Counted from the stretch's first letter, positions 48,801 to 59,067 are shown. The stretch: 64,000 bases of DNA from Watersipora subatra (GCF_963576615.1 NC_088709.1:22399243-22463242); one strand, 5' to 3'. Program-made: numbers and translations. The notes: a model not told the origin generated them from the sequence alone.

Positions 48801-51800
48801 TATTAAATATATATTTGTATTGCAAACATTAAACTATTCTAAGCTCTTTATGCATATAATTTGTATTACATGTACATCCAAATGCTTTGGTAATTCTAAG
48901 TCTAGAGCTTCAAGCATATGATATTGACAAGCTGCCCATAATAAGTGCTGAACTTTCTTGTGTGGTTTCATCACTCGGTTTGCCTGTTTAAAACCCTTTA
49001 CCAATTTTTGACCACTAACTCTTCTAAAAGCCAACCTAAGCCTAATTGTTTATACCGATACACACAGATGAGCCAACTTTCAGATTTCAACAGACTATTG
49101 CCAGGCACATCTAACCAAAGAAAAGCTGTCAATAGAAGGTTAAATATTTGACACATTTGTTAAATATTTACCTTTATAGTAAACACATTTCATGTGTCAA
49201 GTTAGATACAGCTGTGATGACAATGTATCCTCTCTAAGAGATTCTAAATTAATCTATTTACTGTAAATGGTAGAGTGAGAGTGACCACATGAGATAATAA
49301 GGTTTGCCATAAACAATATTTCTTACACTTACTATATACCATATTCCTTACACTTACTATATACCATATTCCTTACACTTACTATATACCATATTCCTTA
49401 CACTTACTATTTACCATATTCCTTACACTTACTATATACCATATTCCTTACACTTACTATATACCATATTCCTTACACTTACTATATACCATATTCCTTA
49501 CACTTACTATATACCATATTCCTTACACTTACTATATACCATATTCCTTACACCTACTATATACCATATTCCTTACACTTACAATATACCATATTCCTTA
49601 CACTTACTATATACAATATTCCTTACACCTACTATATACCATATTCCTTACACTTACTATATACCATATTCCTTACACTTACTATATACCATATTCCTTA
49701 CACTTACTATATACCATATTCCTTACACTTACTATATACCATATTCCTTACACTTACTATATACCATATTCCTTACACTTACTATATACCATATTCCTTA
49801 CACTTACTATATACCATATTCCTTACACTTACTATATACCATATTCCTTACACTTACTATATACCATATTCCTTACACTTACTATATACCATATTCCTTA
49901 CACTTACTATATACCATATTCCTTACACTTACTATATACCATATTCCTTACACTTACAATATTCACTTACCTTTAAATTGTCACTGTTTAATAACTAACA
50001 TGTTTACATTTAATAAATTACTCAGTGAAATCATAACCTATGGCCAGATACATGTGAGGTGGTGCGTGAATCTCTTCTTAATTACTTTGCAAGAAATAAG
50101 AATTTCTGCTTGAACACTCTGTTTGTAAACTGTGAGAGCGTTGACATAATGTTTTATTGCGGATATCATTGCTCAACAAACATCTGCCTGTGCATGCAAG
50201 TGCCAGATACATTTTGAAACAACTTTAAGTTAAATCAATTTTTATGTGAAAAAAGATGAACACTATTTTCTAAAGATGTAACAAAACTATGGTGGTTTGT
50301 TTAAACTCAATTTGGTTCACGTGCCTGTTTGGACAAAGATCAACTTTGTTATTTATCATTTAAAGTACTTATGAAATACTTTAAAGATCAGTGTCACTTT
50401 TGAAAAAAACATATTTTGTTATCAATACGTGTAACAGAGTATCCGGCATAAGCAAACTTTCAAAACATATGTAGCTACATTTAGGGGTCGTGTCGGGTTC
50501 TTCAATAGAACACTGCAATCATTGCAAAATATTTAAATTAGCGAGGCATTGCTTACTAAGGAATGTGACAGCAATTACTGTTGTTAAAGTTGTACTTGGT
50601 TTAGTATGATGCAAAACAACTAAAAATAGCATCATGCATATTTACACATTTTTAGTTTTAAACTCAATTTGTATTTGTTTCGTAACATGTAACTTTACCT
50701 GCCAACAAAGTCTCAGCCAAAAACTTATCAACCAATATTTTTATCTAAAACACCAACTAAACAGAAAGTACTAAGATATTGATGCTTTCACATGTTTCTT
50801 ATTAACTGATACTAACATCTTTGCTTCTAGTCAGTTCCTGATACTGAATGAATACTCCTACAAAGTTCTATAAGGAACATTACATCTCACTAGATAGAAT
50901 TGTCAAAGGATTTAACGTTCAAAACATCGAAAGAATCAATGCGTTAACGAGTTATCAATGTCACACATACCAAGAGTGTTGATGAGAGCAGGAGGTACAA
51001 AGAACCCAGATATAACATAGGAGCTGTAGATGATGGCGAGAACCTTGGTTCCCATTCCTTCTTGTTTAAAAAGGCTGGACTGCAGGTCTTGTAGTGGAGA
51101 GAAAGCTGTGAACAAGACCAGGAACACTATGCTAAGGACAAGTGTGTTTTTCCAGATCTAAAAACACAGGTTTTCTTTGTCATAAAGCAGAAGTTAGAAC
51201 CTTGAATTAAGCTGTTTTACTGTTGTCACATTTATACATCTCTGACTTTAATATCTATGACATTTACTTATAAAGGAATATGTGCATTTAGGCTTGTACA
51301 TGTAAGTAGATTTGAAGCTCACTAAGCAATTGCACAGAAAATGAAATAACATAGATAGAAAACTATCATTTCTTATCCTAAATTGTCGCTAGTGTCATTA
51401 CTAGATACATGTCACACAAAATTTTACATTTGCATTGAAGTCTAAATGTCTCATCAGCAGAAGTTTTCTCACAACTCGAATGTATGTAATAGGTAATAAA
51501 ATATAGCTAGGTAGATATACATAAACCATAGTCAAGTAAAAGCATGAATCAATTATCAACAATGCATTATATTATTTCCAGACACTTGTTATGATAATGT
51601 TTCTGTTGAATGCTGGCATTTTCGTGTAAATAACAAGAATTCCTGTAAATTTTTTGCAAATCATCTAAAAGAAGGAAATCAATCAAAATATAGTCATAAT
51701 ACTAGACATTCAAACTAACTGTGCTAAGCTCTGTATGTTATTATCATATCTACCTGCAAAACTGCCCACCTACACTTTAATTCACATTGCGTGCCTTTGA

Positions 51801-54800
51801 AGTAAAACATTTATAATGACTACTTTTTATTGATTTCTTGCTTATTATATTCTCTCTTCATCATTTTGTTACGCACTTTTTTGAATATTGTTTAAACTTG
51901 TCAGCAGTAATTATTATTATAGGTCTATCGAAAGTCTGTTGGATGAGTTGAATGAATTAGCATATTTTAGGTTGAACGAAGTCTTTGAGTCAGTTGAATG
52001 AACAAATAATTTTTTTGGCACTCAATTTTTCTGACTACCTGCAACAGCTTTTACATTTGATGCAACTTTCAGAATAATCAACTCAGTATGTAAAGGTTGG
52101 ACTGTCATTGGTTGAGACGTCTATACTTTTACCAAAACTCAAGTTAAAACATCTTTAGTGATAAACTGGTATAATTCATTGATATTGAAATGCAATTATA
52201 GCTGTTCGAAACCAATTACTTTGCTATAGCTCTGCTTCAATACTTTACATTTCTCTGTTTCACTGAAGTAGCGAGTAATGACCTCAGCTGAGTAACACCA
52301 GAATTTTGGGTTGTTAACCCTTGATGACTCTGGTTTTACTCAGAAAGATATTTTAAAAGTTTGTAAAGCAGCTACAGCTGTTCGCAGCCTCTATCTGTAA
52401 TGTGAAATCAGTTATTTCTAGCAGTTCTATTTTGCACTTTTTAAATTTTTGCATAAATCTAGTGCTATAAAATGTTAAAGTTTATGAGGTTACTTTTTGT
52501 AGCAATTTTTTATAATCTCGTTGATAGATTTACAAAATAATTTTAATATATAAATATATATTCGTGTTACAAGTTGTTGTATGTAATGTACTGTATGTAT
52601 TGTATAACCTATTACATACATATTTATACAACAAAAGCCTTCAAAACAACAAGAAAATACATAAATACATAAAAAAGACTGTTATGATTTATACCACAGC
52701 AACTGAAAATCATCTGCTAATTTGTAAAATTATATTATAATGTTCTATTTAAACAAATTTATACCAACTATTGTTTATGTCCGAGGAGACTGATTGCATG
52801 TATATCTGCAAATGAACAGTTTGTAGCTATGCTGCAAAGATAAATGTTTGGCTGTGTCATCTATCGGAAAAACTGGCAGATTAACTCTGGGCTGACCTAC
52901 CACAGTGACCTTAAATTAACAGCTGCCTTCTTAAAAGTGTCTGGAAACTAAATTACAGCAGATCCAACTCTGTGAAATTTTCCGATAAGTTCCGCAGGAA
53001 TTCAAGTGACTTATCAAACTATGTGTGCAATTTCAGGGTTCCGGCTCAGGCTCAATAGATGTTTTAAAAAAAATTAATCAAAGATGTCACTTCAGCTGGT
53101 TTTTTTGCTATACATAGACGTAATTTGTGTGACAGAAGTTATGCAAGTACTTGCTGTGTTCATGGAGTGGCTAAAGTAGTCCCTAAAAACAAAAAAGCTT
53201 TGACGAGTGACATCTAAAATGATTAATAAAAAATTCATGAAATCAGTTGAAAGTTTTTTTTATGCTCCCTTCTCTCTCCTTCCTTTCCTTCCTTTATGCT
53301 TCCCTCTTTTACTAATTTGTAAAATTCAAGTCTTCATTCCTATTTAAAACTCAAAAGTTCAATGCTTTCATTTTAACTGAGAAATAGTGGAAGCTGTTTA
53401 ATTGTTATGCTTTTCCTGATGTTTAGAGCTAAAGAATATCTAGTTAAAATTAATATCAGTTTGTGAACTTAGTGACAAGCACAATCTGGTTATTGGTTTA
53501 TGTAAGCATGTCTATGCAGCTGATCATAACATAATACATTCTATAGTTGTAAGTTTACTTCCTATGTTCACTTTCTTCTCATTCATCTTTCATGCTTAGA
53601 ATATCTAGTTAAAATTAATATCCAGAACATTCTTGCATTTGAATATGTTTACAGACAGCGGTTGTAGTCTGAGATGAATTTACCTTAATAAGTAATAAGC
53701 TTTCTAAATATAATCATATCATACTGCACATCATTACAATCCTCAGGTTACGAACTTAGTGACAAGCACAATCTGGTTATTGGCTCATGTAAGTATGTCT
53801 ATGCAGCTGATCATAACATAATACATACTATTAAATATTCTATAGTTGTAAGTTTATTTCCCATGTTCACTTTCTTTGCATTCATTTTTTTGAGCTTTAA
53901 ATTAAATTCTATAGGTCTCATGGCAGTTTTGGAAAAACTTCATTGTGGGAATATTGCTGCAGGTTACTCAGTACTCAAAAATCTTGTTTAAATAGATTAT
54001 ATAAAAGCATTGTTCAATGGGTACGTGTTATCAAAATATTTGTCTTGCAAAGCTTCTAGAAACCACACATATAGGTGTAGACCTGTTCCTCATTTCAAAC
54101 TCAGTTAATTACAGAAATAGCTGGTTTTGCACCAAAAAGTCTTTGCTGGTATGATAAACTGTAGAGCTGGCTTCTTAATTTATTTGTTCATTACAACTCA
54201 AACTGCAAAACATGAATAAAAACTTCAGGGCTTTTATTGAACATGAGAAAACAGTGCAACACAAAACATCAGTGGGAGTTATGTTATGGCTAGCAGTCAG
54301 TTTCGCTTTCATGCTTCTCAGCTGCAGATGTACAATCTAGAATATTATTAAGATTCCCGTTGTTTTAGCTTGGTGAAGACATGATAGTCATAGCTCTTTA
54401 TGGTGAGCTGAGCGCATTGTTCGTTTCTTTGTCATTCTGTTGCATGACCTAGAGCAAAAATAGAACTAGGCCTCTTGGCACCTTTCAACCCAAATATAAC
54501 GAATATGTTACAAGGGATTGCTGCCCTAGCACTCAAACAGTTCAATTTAATCTGATAGAAAGTCATGTAGGCTTTAGATTAATATACCGAGTATGATATT
54601 ACCAATAATATTTTAATACCACATCTTATCAGTCAAGGGTTTGTTAGAGTTTGTTCGAAACAATGCTTGTTTGCTCAGTTCCGCGCTGCTGTGAGTCTCG
54701 ACAGTCAACTGAAAGTTGTGGCAGTTCATAGGTAGAGAGTTTCGACAGTTGAGATAGTGGCGCAGAAGAAGCTTAGCTGATGAAGGAGAATAAGGCTACA

Positions 54801-56685
54801 TAGGTGGGGGAGAAAGAGGCTCTTCACTAGGCAAGAGGGGAGAGCACCTAAGCAGGCCCTCAGGGAAAAAAGAGAGAGCTCTGTGAGCCCTTGAAAAAGA
54901 GAGAAGCTGAGTCATTGGAGCTGTTCACTTTTATAGTTGTCTGTTATGTAGGATAGCTAGCCTTTAGCAGTAGGATGAGTGTTAAGGTTCAATGCTCTAT
55001 GTCAGGTGTGTGAAGATGTCTTGTTCGCGTAAGTCTTCAGCCGGTGCATGTGATGTAGACATGTAGGGTGGAGCTCGTTGCTTAACTCCTGGTATCTAGG
55101 TCATGTTTGACAGTAGTGGCAAATCTGTATATGTGTATGCATGTGAATCGTCTCTAATGTTTCTTTGGTGGTTTTCTGGTGATGGTATTTGGCAGGTTTA
55201 ATTGCTTTGATATCCCTTCGGCATGCTCTCTATCTGGTGTTGATGCAATTTCTATGATTGATTCCTTCAATTTTTAAGTTTCTAATTTGCTTTTGATGTT
55301 TTTTAATTATGGGATCTTGCGATGCCTTTGGGCTTTTTGCTGCTTGTATGTATTGTTATGCTTATCCTGTGATCTGACTGTGTTCCCTATTGGTATGTTG
55401 TTTTCGCGATATTTCCATACAACAAGATGTATCAGTAAAGTAGTTGATTATTCCCTTTGGTTATCAAAACCTTTGGTTATTGGCCTACTGGCCAATTAAA
55501 TATTATGAGAGGTAAAAAGAATTATGATGTAGTTTTTATAAGTTGAAGGGATGTTCTTCGCTGTCATTCGTGGGCAATAAGCACATTTGTGTTAGTTAAA
55601 ATAATCAAGTGATACAATTACCTGTAATTGTTCTGGTAGATTTTACAGACGACAACAAAGTGATTTTTGATATGCTGTAGAGCTACCATGCCTACCAATA
55701 TAGTTGCACTTTATATGCAGTTGGTTGTGGTTTTATACCAGCCATTGTAAGTATTTTTATTGAACAAAATTGTGACCTTTATTTTACCTTTCATCTCATT
55801 TATTTTAGTGAAAAAGTTTTGTCTTTTAATTATATATTTTTACAGAAACATTTTTCAGATACCAGACTGTTGCTTAATTCTAGCTGAAGTTATTTTTTTG
55901 TCTAGTATGATCAGAATAAAATAGCTGTGCCAAGGTTAAACCACTACTAATAAAGTATCAAAAATAATACATTTTAATAAGTAGAACATCAAATTCACTT
56001 TGCCTGTTGCTAATCAATTATATCAACAATTCATTAGCCTTTAGCACGACGCTTATTCTCTGATTCTTTACAGATGAACTTTCACAAAATTTTAGCAAGT
56101 TTTATCAAAAAATATTGGTAGTTTTTTAACACTTGCGATCATTTTTGATGTTTGAGGTTCTCTGACTGTTTCAAAATTAAAATGTATAAAACTTGGTTGC
56201 TTCTAAAACACTCAGATACTAGCGAAAGTGTGATTATAAGATTTATAATTGCACTTCGGCTAAAGGACCCACAGAGTAGAGATATGAAACAGTGCGATTT
56301 GAATGCAACAGCCAATATCAATAACGGAAGAGGCAGGCAGCTACAATACTAGTGATCGTATTTGACATGTATTTTTTCTGAGCACCTTAACCATGATCAA
56401 GTTTTATCCATTTTAATCTTAAAACATCCTTGCAGCCAGATTACCTCAAACATCAAAAACAATCACAAATGATAGAGAAATTGCTATTCTTCCTAATAAA
56501 ATCTACTAAAGTTTGTGTAAGTTCGTCTCTAACGCTAAGTAGAGACTTACCTGGCCGAGAGATTGAAAATGGGGCTCAGATTCTGAAGCATTTTCTTCCA
56601 CTTCAGCATCACAACTCTTTGTTTCTCCGCATTCTTCTTTTAATTGCGGCTTCACGATGTTTAAATCATTGTCACTGCTCAACAT
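39180..56685 (-). CDS. UNC93A: Gene B: UNC93A-like MFS membrane protein, 10 exons
   Basis: The conceptual protein is 476 aa. It is joined from exons 56685-56551, 51157-50971, 48476-48322, 44581-44491, 43720-43638, 42522-42439, 42105-41860, 41398-41263, 40627-40496 and 39361-39180. All introns are GT-AG. Exons 2-9 have the same lengths and phases as in gene A. Family signatures include FTAFSPLQDLQSSL, GAAPLWTAKSHYL, FFGVFYLF, WGNIISSQVL, a Cys pair with an N-N-S sequon, YCGLHQAFFASDYTQ, FGNWWVGYA and GVADAIWKTQ. An in-frame TAA lies 12 nt upstream of the ATG, which fixes the start. It ends at YYTVE, without the basic tail of gene A. Expected to be a membrane protein of about 12 helices; substrate unknown. 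Confidence 0.9.
40262..40393. repeat. GA-rich microsatellite
   Basis: Runs of GAGA, GAAA and GGGAAA on the plus strand in gene B intron 9. The Arg/Glu/Lys-rich open frame is an artefact. Confidence 0.95.
40496..40627 (-). CDS. UNC93A: Gene B exon 9
   Basis: 132 bp, residues 373-416, phase 1 at both ends, acceptor TTTTACAG. It codes AGINIALFITFLTTSTTQEH and then YLFYAGFWGVADAIWKTQVN. An earlier possible donor (GTGAAT after KTQ) would break the phase with exon 10. The GTCAGT donor used here keeps the frame and the same length as gene A. Confidence 0.88.
41263..41398 (-). CDS. UNC93A: Gene B exon 8
   Basis: 136 bp, residues 328-372 plus one base, acceptor TTTCAG and donor GTAAGT. It codes AFITCPFGNWWVGYAVVCFG and ends GKLAQFVGRVPFVTL. 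It has the same length and phase as gene A exon 8. Confidence 0.93.
41860..42105 (-). CDS. UNC93A: Gene B exon 7
   Basis: 246 bp, residues 246-327, phase 0, acceptor ATTTTCAG and donor CAG|GTAACT. It starts LFMLAGVYTSCACIAVLMAA, followed by a basic cytosolic loop and LLPLTVYCGLHQAFFASDYT. An uninterrupted frame continues upstream into the intron, but the acceptor and the gene A comparison fix the exon start. Confidence 0.93.
42439..42522 (-). CDS. UNC93A: Gene B exon 6 (lumenal loop)
   Basis: 84 bp, residues 218-245, acceptor ACTTCTAG and donor GTGAGT. It codes EQMLCGRSFCPQMHSSNNSN and a short RPP-containing end. The Cys pair and an N-N-S sequon are kept relative to gene A, while other residues vary freely, as expected for an external loop. 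Confidence 0.88.
42820..42852. repeat. AAT trinucleotide microsatellite
   Basis: About 11 uninterrupted AAT/ATA triplets in gene B intron 5, flanked by imperfect GTAATA and GATGAT repeats. Confidence 0.95.
43638..43720 (-). CDS. UNC93A: Gene B exon 5
   Basis: 83 bp, residues 190-217, acceptor TTTTCAG and donor GTGAGT. It codes SSVWGNIISSQVLTPSDSNF and then SVSPLSTE. The WGNIISSQVL helix is identical to gene A. Confidence 0.93.
44080..44340. repeat. Degenerate tandem repeat of about 45-50 bp
   Basis: About five copies of a unit built from TTGATAAAAGTCAGCATATA, GTATGATAAATC and TATTATAATG, with indels. It lies in gene B intron 4. Confidence 0.85.
44491..44581 (-). CDS. UNC93A: Gene B exon 4
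   Basis: 91 bp, residues 160-189 plus one base, acceptor CATTGTAG and donor GTAAGT. It codes LAHEYARKKGVTNDSAVNLF and FGVFYLFKTS, nearly the same as gene A. Confidence 0.93.
45290..45450 (+). repeat. Diverged relative of the mariner-like MITE interior
   Basis: TTTCTATCAGTTGAGATGTT, then GTTGTTTTGGGTGATCTCATTG, then GACAAAAACTGATCGTGGT parallel the internal unit of the MITE at 9793-9905 with many substitutions. The termini are not seen. Confidence 0.5.
46379..46476. repeat. Cluster of four consecutive hairpins
   Basis: Hairpin 1 (46379-46405): AGCGCTTGACC/GGTCAAGCGCT, loop CCATA. Hairpin 2 (46405-46434): TTTTCCCCATAG/CTATGGGGAAAA, loop GTCAAG. Hairpin 3 (46434-46456): ATCTGACCCC/GGGGTCAGAT, loop TAT. 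Hairpin 4 (46458-46476): CTTGACC/GGTCAAG, loop CCATA. All stems are perfect, and hairpins 1-3 share their boundary base. All derive from one motif, GACCCCATAGGTCAAG, in both orientations. It lies in gene B intron 3. Confidence 0.9.
46726..46810. repeat. Inverted repeat, possible DNA-transposon ends
   Basis: CCGTTTCCATGACGCGAATA and TATACGCGTCATGGAAATGC face each other across about 35 bp that itself contains GCGGATTAGC and TTTGCGAATT. This looks like a foldback or a pair of abutting transposon termini. No partner copy of the 13-bp arm was seen elsewhere in the window. Confidence 0.5.
47413..47570 (-). other. Possible stray exon, unidentified
   Basis: An open minus-strand stretch codes SEFSEQQVVRDWGRQLMTRA and then DECQQRYAAEEDRRME, ending at a plausible donor (GTAAAT). 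It looks helical, charged and more gene-like than the intronic background. A downstream acceptor (TTGATTACAG near 47101) exists. It is not part of the UNC93A gene. It could be a fragment of a transposon accessory protein or chance. I do not recognise it. Confidence 0.25.
48322..48476 (-). CDS. UNC93A: Gene B exon 3
   Basis: 155 bp, residues 108-159 (first codon split), acceptor TTTGACAG and donor GTATGG. It codes GCKWTLTLSMACYIMYMAAH, then HASWALFIPAAVILGAGAAP and LWTAKSHYLNM. Confidence 0.94.
49305..49966. repeat. 25-bp minisatellite, about 26 copies
   Basis: The unit is TTACACTTACTATATACCAT + ATTCC, very homogeneous, with scattered single changes (for example CACCTACT, TTACAATA, ATACAATA). 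It fills part of gene B intron 2. Confidence 0.97.
50971..51157 (-). CDS. UNC93A: Gene B exon 2 (first membrane helix)
   Basis: 187 bp, residues 46-107 plus one base, acceptor GTTTTTAG and donor GTATGT. It codes IWKNTLVLSIVFLVLFTAFS and then PLQDLQSSLFKQEGMGTKVL, followed by a second helix with SGFFVPPALINTL. Confidence 0.95.
53435..53885 (+). repeat. Direct duplication with internal insertion
   Basis: The blocks AATATCTAGTTAAAATTAAT and GAACTTAGTGACAAGCACAA to CTATAGTTGTAAGTTTA occur twice. The offset is 165 bp for the first part and 287 bp for the second, so the second copy contains about 122 extra bp between the two parts. Confidence 0.8.
54680..54920. other. GA-rich, GC-elevated island
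   Basis: It contains GGAGAATAAGG, GGGGGAGAAAGAGGCTC and AAAAAAGAGAGAGCTCTGTG. On the minus strand a CTATAAAAGTG lies just upstream (about 54930) of a CT-rich stretch. It could be part of an old retroelement regulatory region. No coding sequence was identified. Confidence 0.25.
56085..56527. repeat. Inverted arms related to the mariner-like MITE
   Basis: The left arm (56085-56225, plus) and right arm (56385-56527, minus) share TTTTTGATGTTTGAGGT, ATTAAAATG(T/G)ATAAAACTTG and flanking similarity. Both resemble the internal unit of the MITE at 9572-10554. About 160 bp separate the arms, so a sense transcript of gene B could fold here. Confidence 0.6.
56551..56685 (-). CDS. UNC93A: Gene B exon 1 (start codon)
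   Basis: 135 bp, residues 1-45, ATG at 56683-56685 with an in-frame TAA 12 nt upstream, donor CAG|GTAAGT. It codes MLSSDNDLNIVKPQLKEECG, then a very acidic stretch, ending FQSLGQ, which parallels FESISQ of gene A. The soluble N-terminus is longer and otherwise unlike gene A. Confidence 0.85.
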
Positions 56686-56710
56686 TGTAACTAGTTAATT
56701 GTAAAGAGAC

Positions 56711-56719
56711 TATATATAA
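56711..56719 (-). promoter_or_regulatory. Possible TATA box of gene B
   Basis: TATATATAG within TTTTATATATAG on the minus strand, about 30 bp upstream of the ATG. In an AT-rich genome this may be chance, and it would leave a 5' UTR of only a few bases unless an upstream noncoding exon exists. Confidence 0.2.
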
Positions 56720-57469
56720 AATGAAGCCTTGGCAGTTATATCTTCCCGTATAGCTGTAGAACTTGGACACATAAGCCTTGGCAAACTATCGACCTTAGAG
56801 AATCATGATTTTTTAACCACAAAGCAGTGCAACATGCCACCATGCATTCAACAAGTCTGTAATATCAATAACAGCCAATCACTTGCGTTATGTCTTATTA
56901 GTACTGCTGAGACGGTCTCAATAGCTAGAATAATGGAATGCTTAGCACCAATATATGTTCTTCGTGTTAGAGCAAAACATTCAACTTATGCAAGTGCTAT
57001 ATTTTAATGAAGTGTTCCAGCTGTAGTTGCTATTAGCAAATACCCCATAATAAACTTGCTGCATTATGCAAAACAGAGAGATAAAACTGAAAGCATTGCT
57101 ATCACAGTAGCAATTTTATTGAAAGTGTTTTTATCAGCTTCTCAAATTGAAGGAGAGGAGTATGGTCCTTCAGAAATTGGCATTAGATAACGTATTGTAC
57201 TTTTAGAGAATACACCCGATGGTTAGCTAAATCACACAGTTTGATCAAGGTCTTATCAATTGTTGCATTGGGGTTTTCTGTGCAGCAGTAAAGGTAAGAT
57301 AACTCCTGAATTATCACAGAATTATAAATCTTCCAGTACCAATGGAAGCTACAAACTAAAATAATTACAGACTTATTTCAAAGCAATACAGATAATATTT
57401 TGACCAGAAATTGAGTTAGTTTTTCAACTCCTTCCGAGTTCTCAAGTATCTGATAGCAAATCATACCTT

Positions 57470-57800
57470 CAATGCAGTGTACAGTATATTCAATACAGTG
57501 TACAGAATCTTCTACACAGTACCTTCTATACAGTACTTTCTATACAGCAAACAGCACCTTCTATACAGGATACAGTACATTGTATACAGTACACAGTACC
57601 TTCTATACAGGATACAGTACATTCTATACAGTACTTTCTATACAGCATACAGTACCTTCTATACAGGATACAGTATCTTCTATACAGTACACAGTACCTT
57701 CTATACAGTATACAGTACCTTCTATACAGGATACAGTACATTGTATACAGTACACAGTACCTTCTATACAGGATACAGTACTTTCTGTGTAGTAGCTTCT
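57470..57800. repeat. 21-bp minisatellite, about 15 copies
   Basis: The unit is TACCTTCTATACAGGATACAG with variants (TACATTGTATACAGTACACAG). Several frames on both strands stay open over 60-100 codons because the period is a multiple of three. These are artefacts. Confidence 0.93.
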
Positions 57801-58841
57801 ATACGGTACCTTTGTATATTTATACACACAGTATAGGGCTTTGATAATACAGCATAATGCTTTGAGGTCCGCTTCCTCAACATAACCCCAGTTTCCATGA
57901 GTGGCAGCCACCCCGTATGGATAGGATCTGTTGCAAAATAAATAGACAACTCCAACTTTAACAGTTAACTTCACTATAGCCATGACACTGCTTTGGAAAC
58001 TGTAGAACCCAAAATTAAAGCATTAAGCATATGTTTAAAATTATATTTTATCATTTTATTAACGTTACTCAAAATGGTTGAGCATGACTAATTTTTTGTA
58101 GAAGCGGTTTTTGTCGTATTATTATACCATCAACATTGCTCCGAAAGAAATAAGAATCTGATCTAGAGTGGCGAAAATAACGTTTCAACAAAAGTACCAA
58201 AGCAACATGGTCTCAACGATTTAGCAAGTATTTGAACTAAATGAACGTTAAAGATGTTTAAGATCTAAGAGAACGAGCAGGGGGAAAAAGAGATCAAGGG
58301 AAATAGCATAAAAGATTAGACATTCAAAAGTGGAGGTTGGACTTACAGTGTTTGAAAACATTAGTTAAGCAAACTTTCAGCAATTTAGTTTTACATTACT
58401 ATCAGGTTTTTAAACATGTTAATTAATGTAATTACTACTATCTACTTTAATTGCTAGCCTTTTCAATTGGTCTAAATCAAAGGCACTTTGAAAACATTTC
58501 AAAGTTATCTTCTCATGCATGAAAAGACAAGATAGTTGCGCAGCCATATCTAACGGCAAAGATGAAACTTGTCATTCATTGCTAACACTACGATCCCTGC
58601 TTATTATTTTATTAAAACTTTTGAGTAGGCTTACTGGTTACTGATCTAAGTAAACCATTTTATAAATTATTCAATTCAATATGTACTATTTTTACATTTA
58701 GCAGACTACAACCTTTAATATTAGCATGCACCCTACAATATGAAATTATTTGATGGATTGAATAATTCGCAAAATTCCGTGAATCCGCGAATTATTAAAA
58801 TCCGCAAATAATAGGTTCTATTTTTAAAACAAGGGAGAATA

Positions 58842-58846
58842 ACTAC
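58842..58846. repeat. Target-site duplication, left copy
   Basis: ACTAC next to the left LTR is repeated at 63567-63571 next to the right LTR. It is the size expected for Ty3/gypsy integration. The exact LTR edge is ambiguous by one or two bases. Confidence 0.75.
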
Positions 58847-59067
58847 TTCTGTTATGTTCCTGTATGAATAATAGCACAAGATGGGGTTTATTCACTCTCA
58901 TAGTATGTATTGCACTGTTGCCTTCCAGACCTAGTTTATATAAGCCTGAGCTATGGCTATGTAATAAATAGCTAAACAAAAGCATTACTTGTATTAGAAT
59001 ATTTAGCTATATTAGAATAGATAGCGCAAAGTTAGCTTGACTTAAGCTTTATGATGGCAATCTAACA
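58847..59067 (-). repeat. 3' LTR
   Basis: 221 bp. On the minus strand it starts TGTTAGATTGCC and ends with CATAACAGAA. It differs from the 5' LTR by one base in each of two places (58883-58890 region and near 59022). It contains AGCCATAGCTCAGGCTTATA with a TTATATAA-type TATA motif. Confidence 0.93.

Larger units (their letters stand above)
51158..56550 (-). other. Gene B intron 1 (5.4 kb)
   Basis: It holds a duplicated block (53435-53590 and 53600-53885), a more GC-rich GA-rich island (about 54680-54920) and a pair of inverted MITE-like arms (56085-56527) ending about 24 bp from exon 1. The stretches 51200-53400 and 55000-56000 show nothing recognisable. Confidence 0.75.
56720..58846. other. 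Intergenic region upstream of gene B
   Basis: No recognised exon. It contains the 21-bp repeat at 57470-57800. A minus-strand open stretch at about 57840-57983 (start MAIVKLTVKVGVVYLFCNRS) runs into that repeat; it is unrecognised and may be chance. AT-rich repeats with CCGTGAATCCGCGAATTATT near 58779 precede the retrotransposon. Confidence 0.45.

Noticed and set aside
49305..49966. CRISPR-like regular array
   Set aside because: The units are contiguous with no unique spacers, in an animal intron, so it is a minisatellite. The same applies to the other arrays.
57472..57983. Several Tyr/Ser/Thr-rich open frames on both strands
   Set aside because: The part at 57472-57800 is a 21-bp tandem repeat. 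The non-repeat remainder (57840-57983) has no recognised domain.
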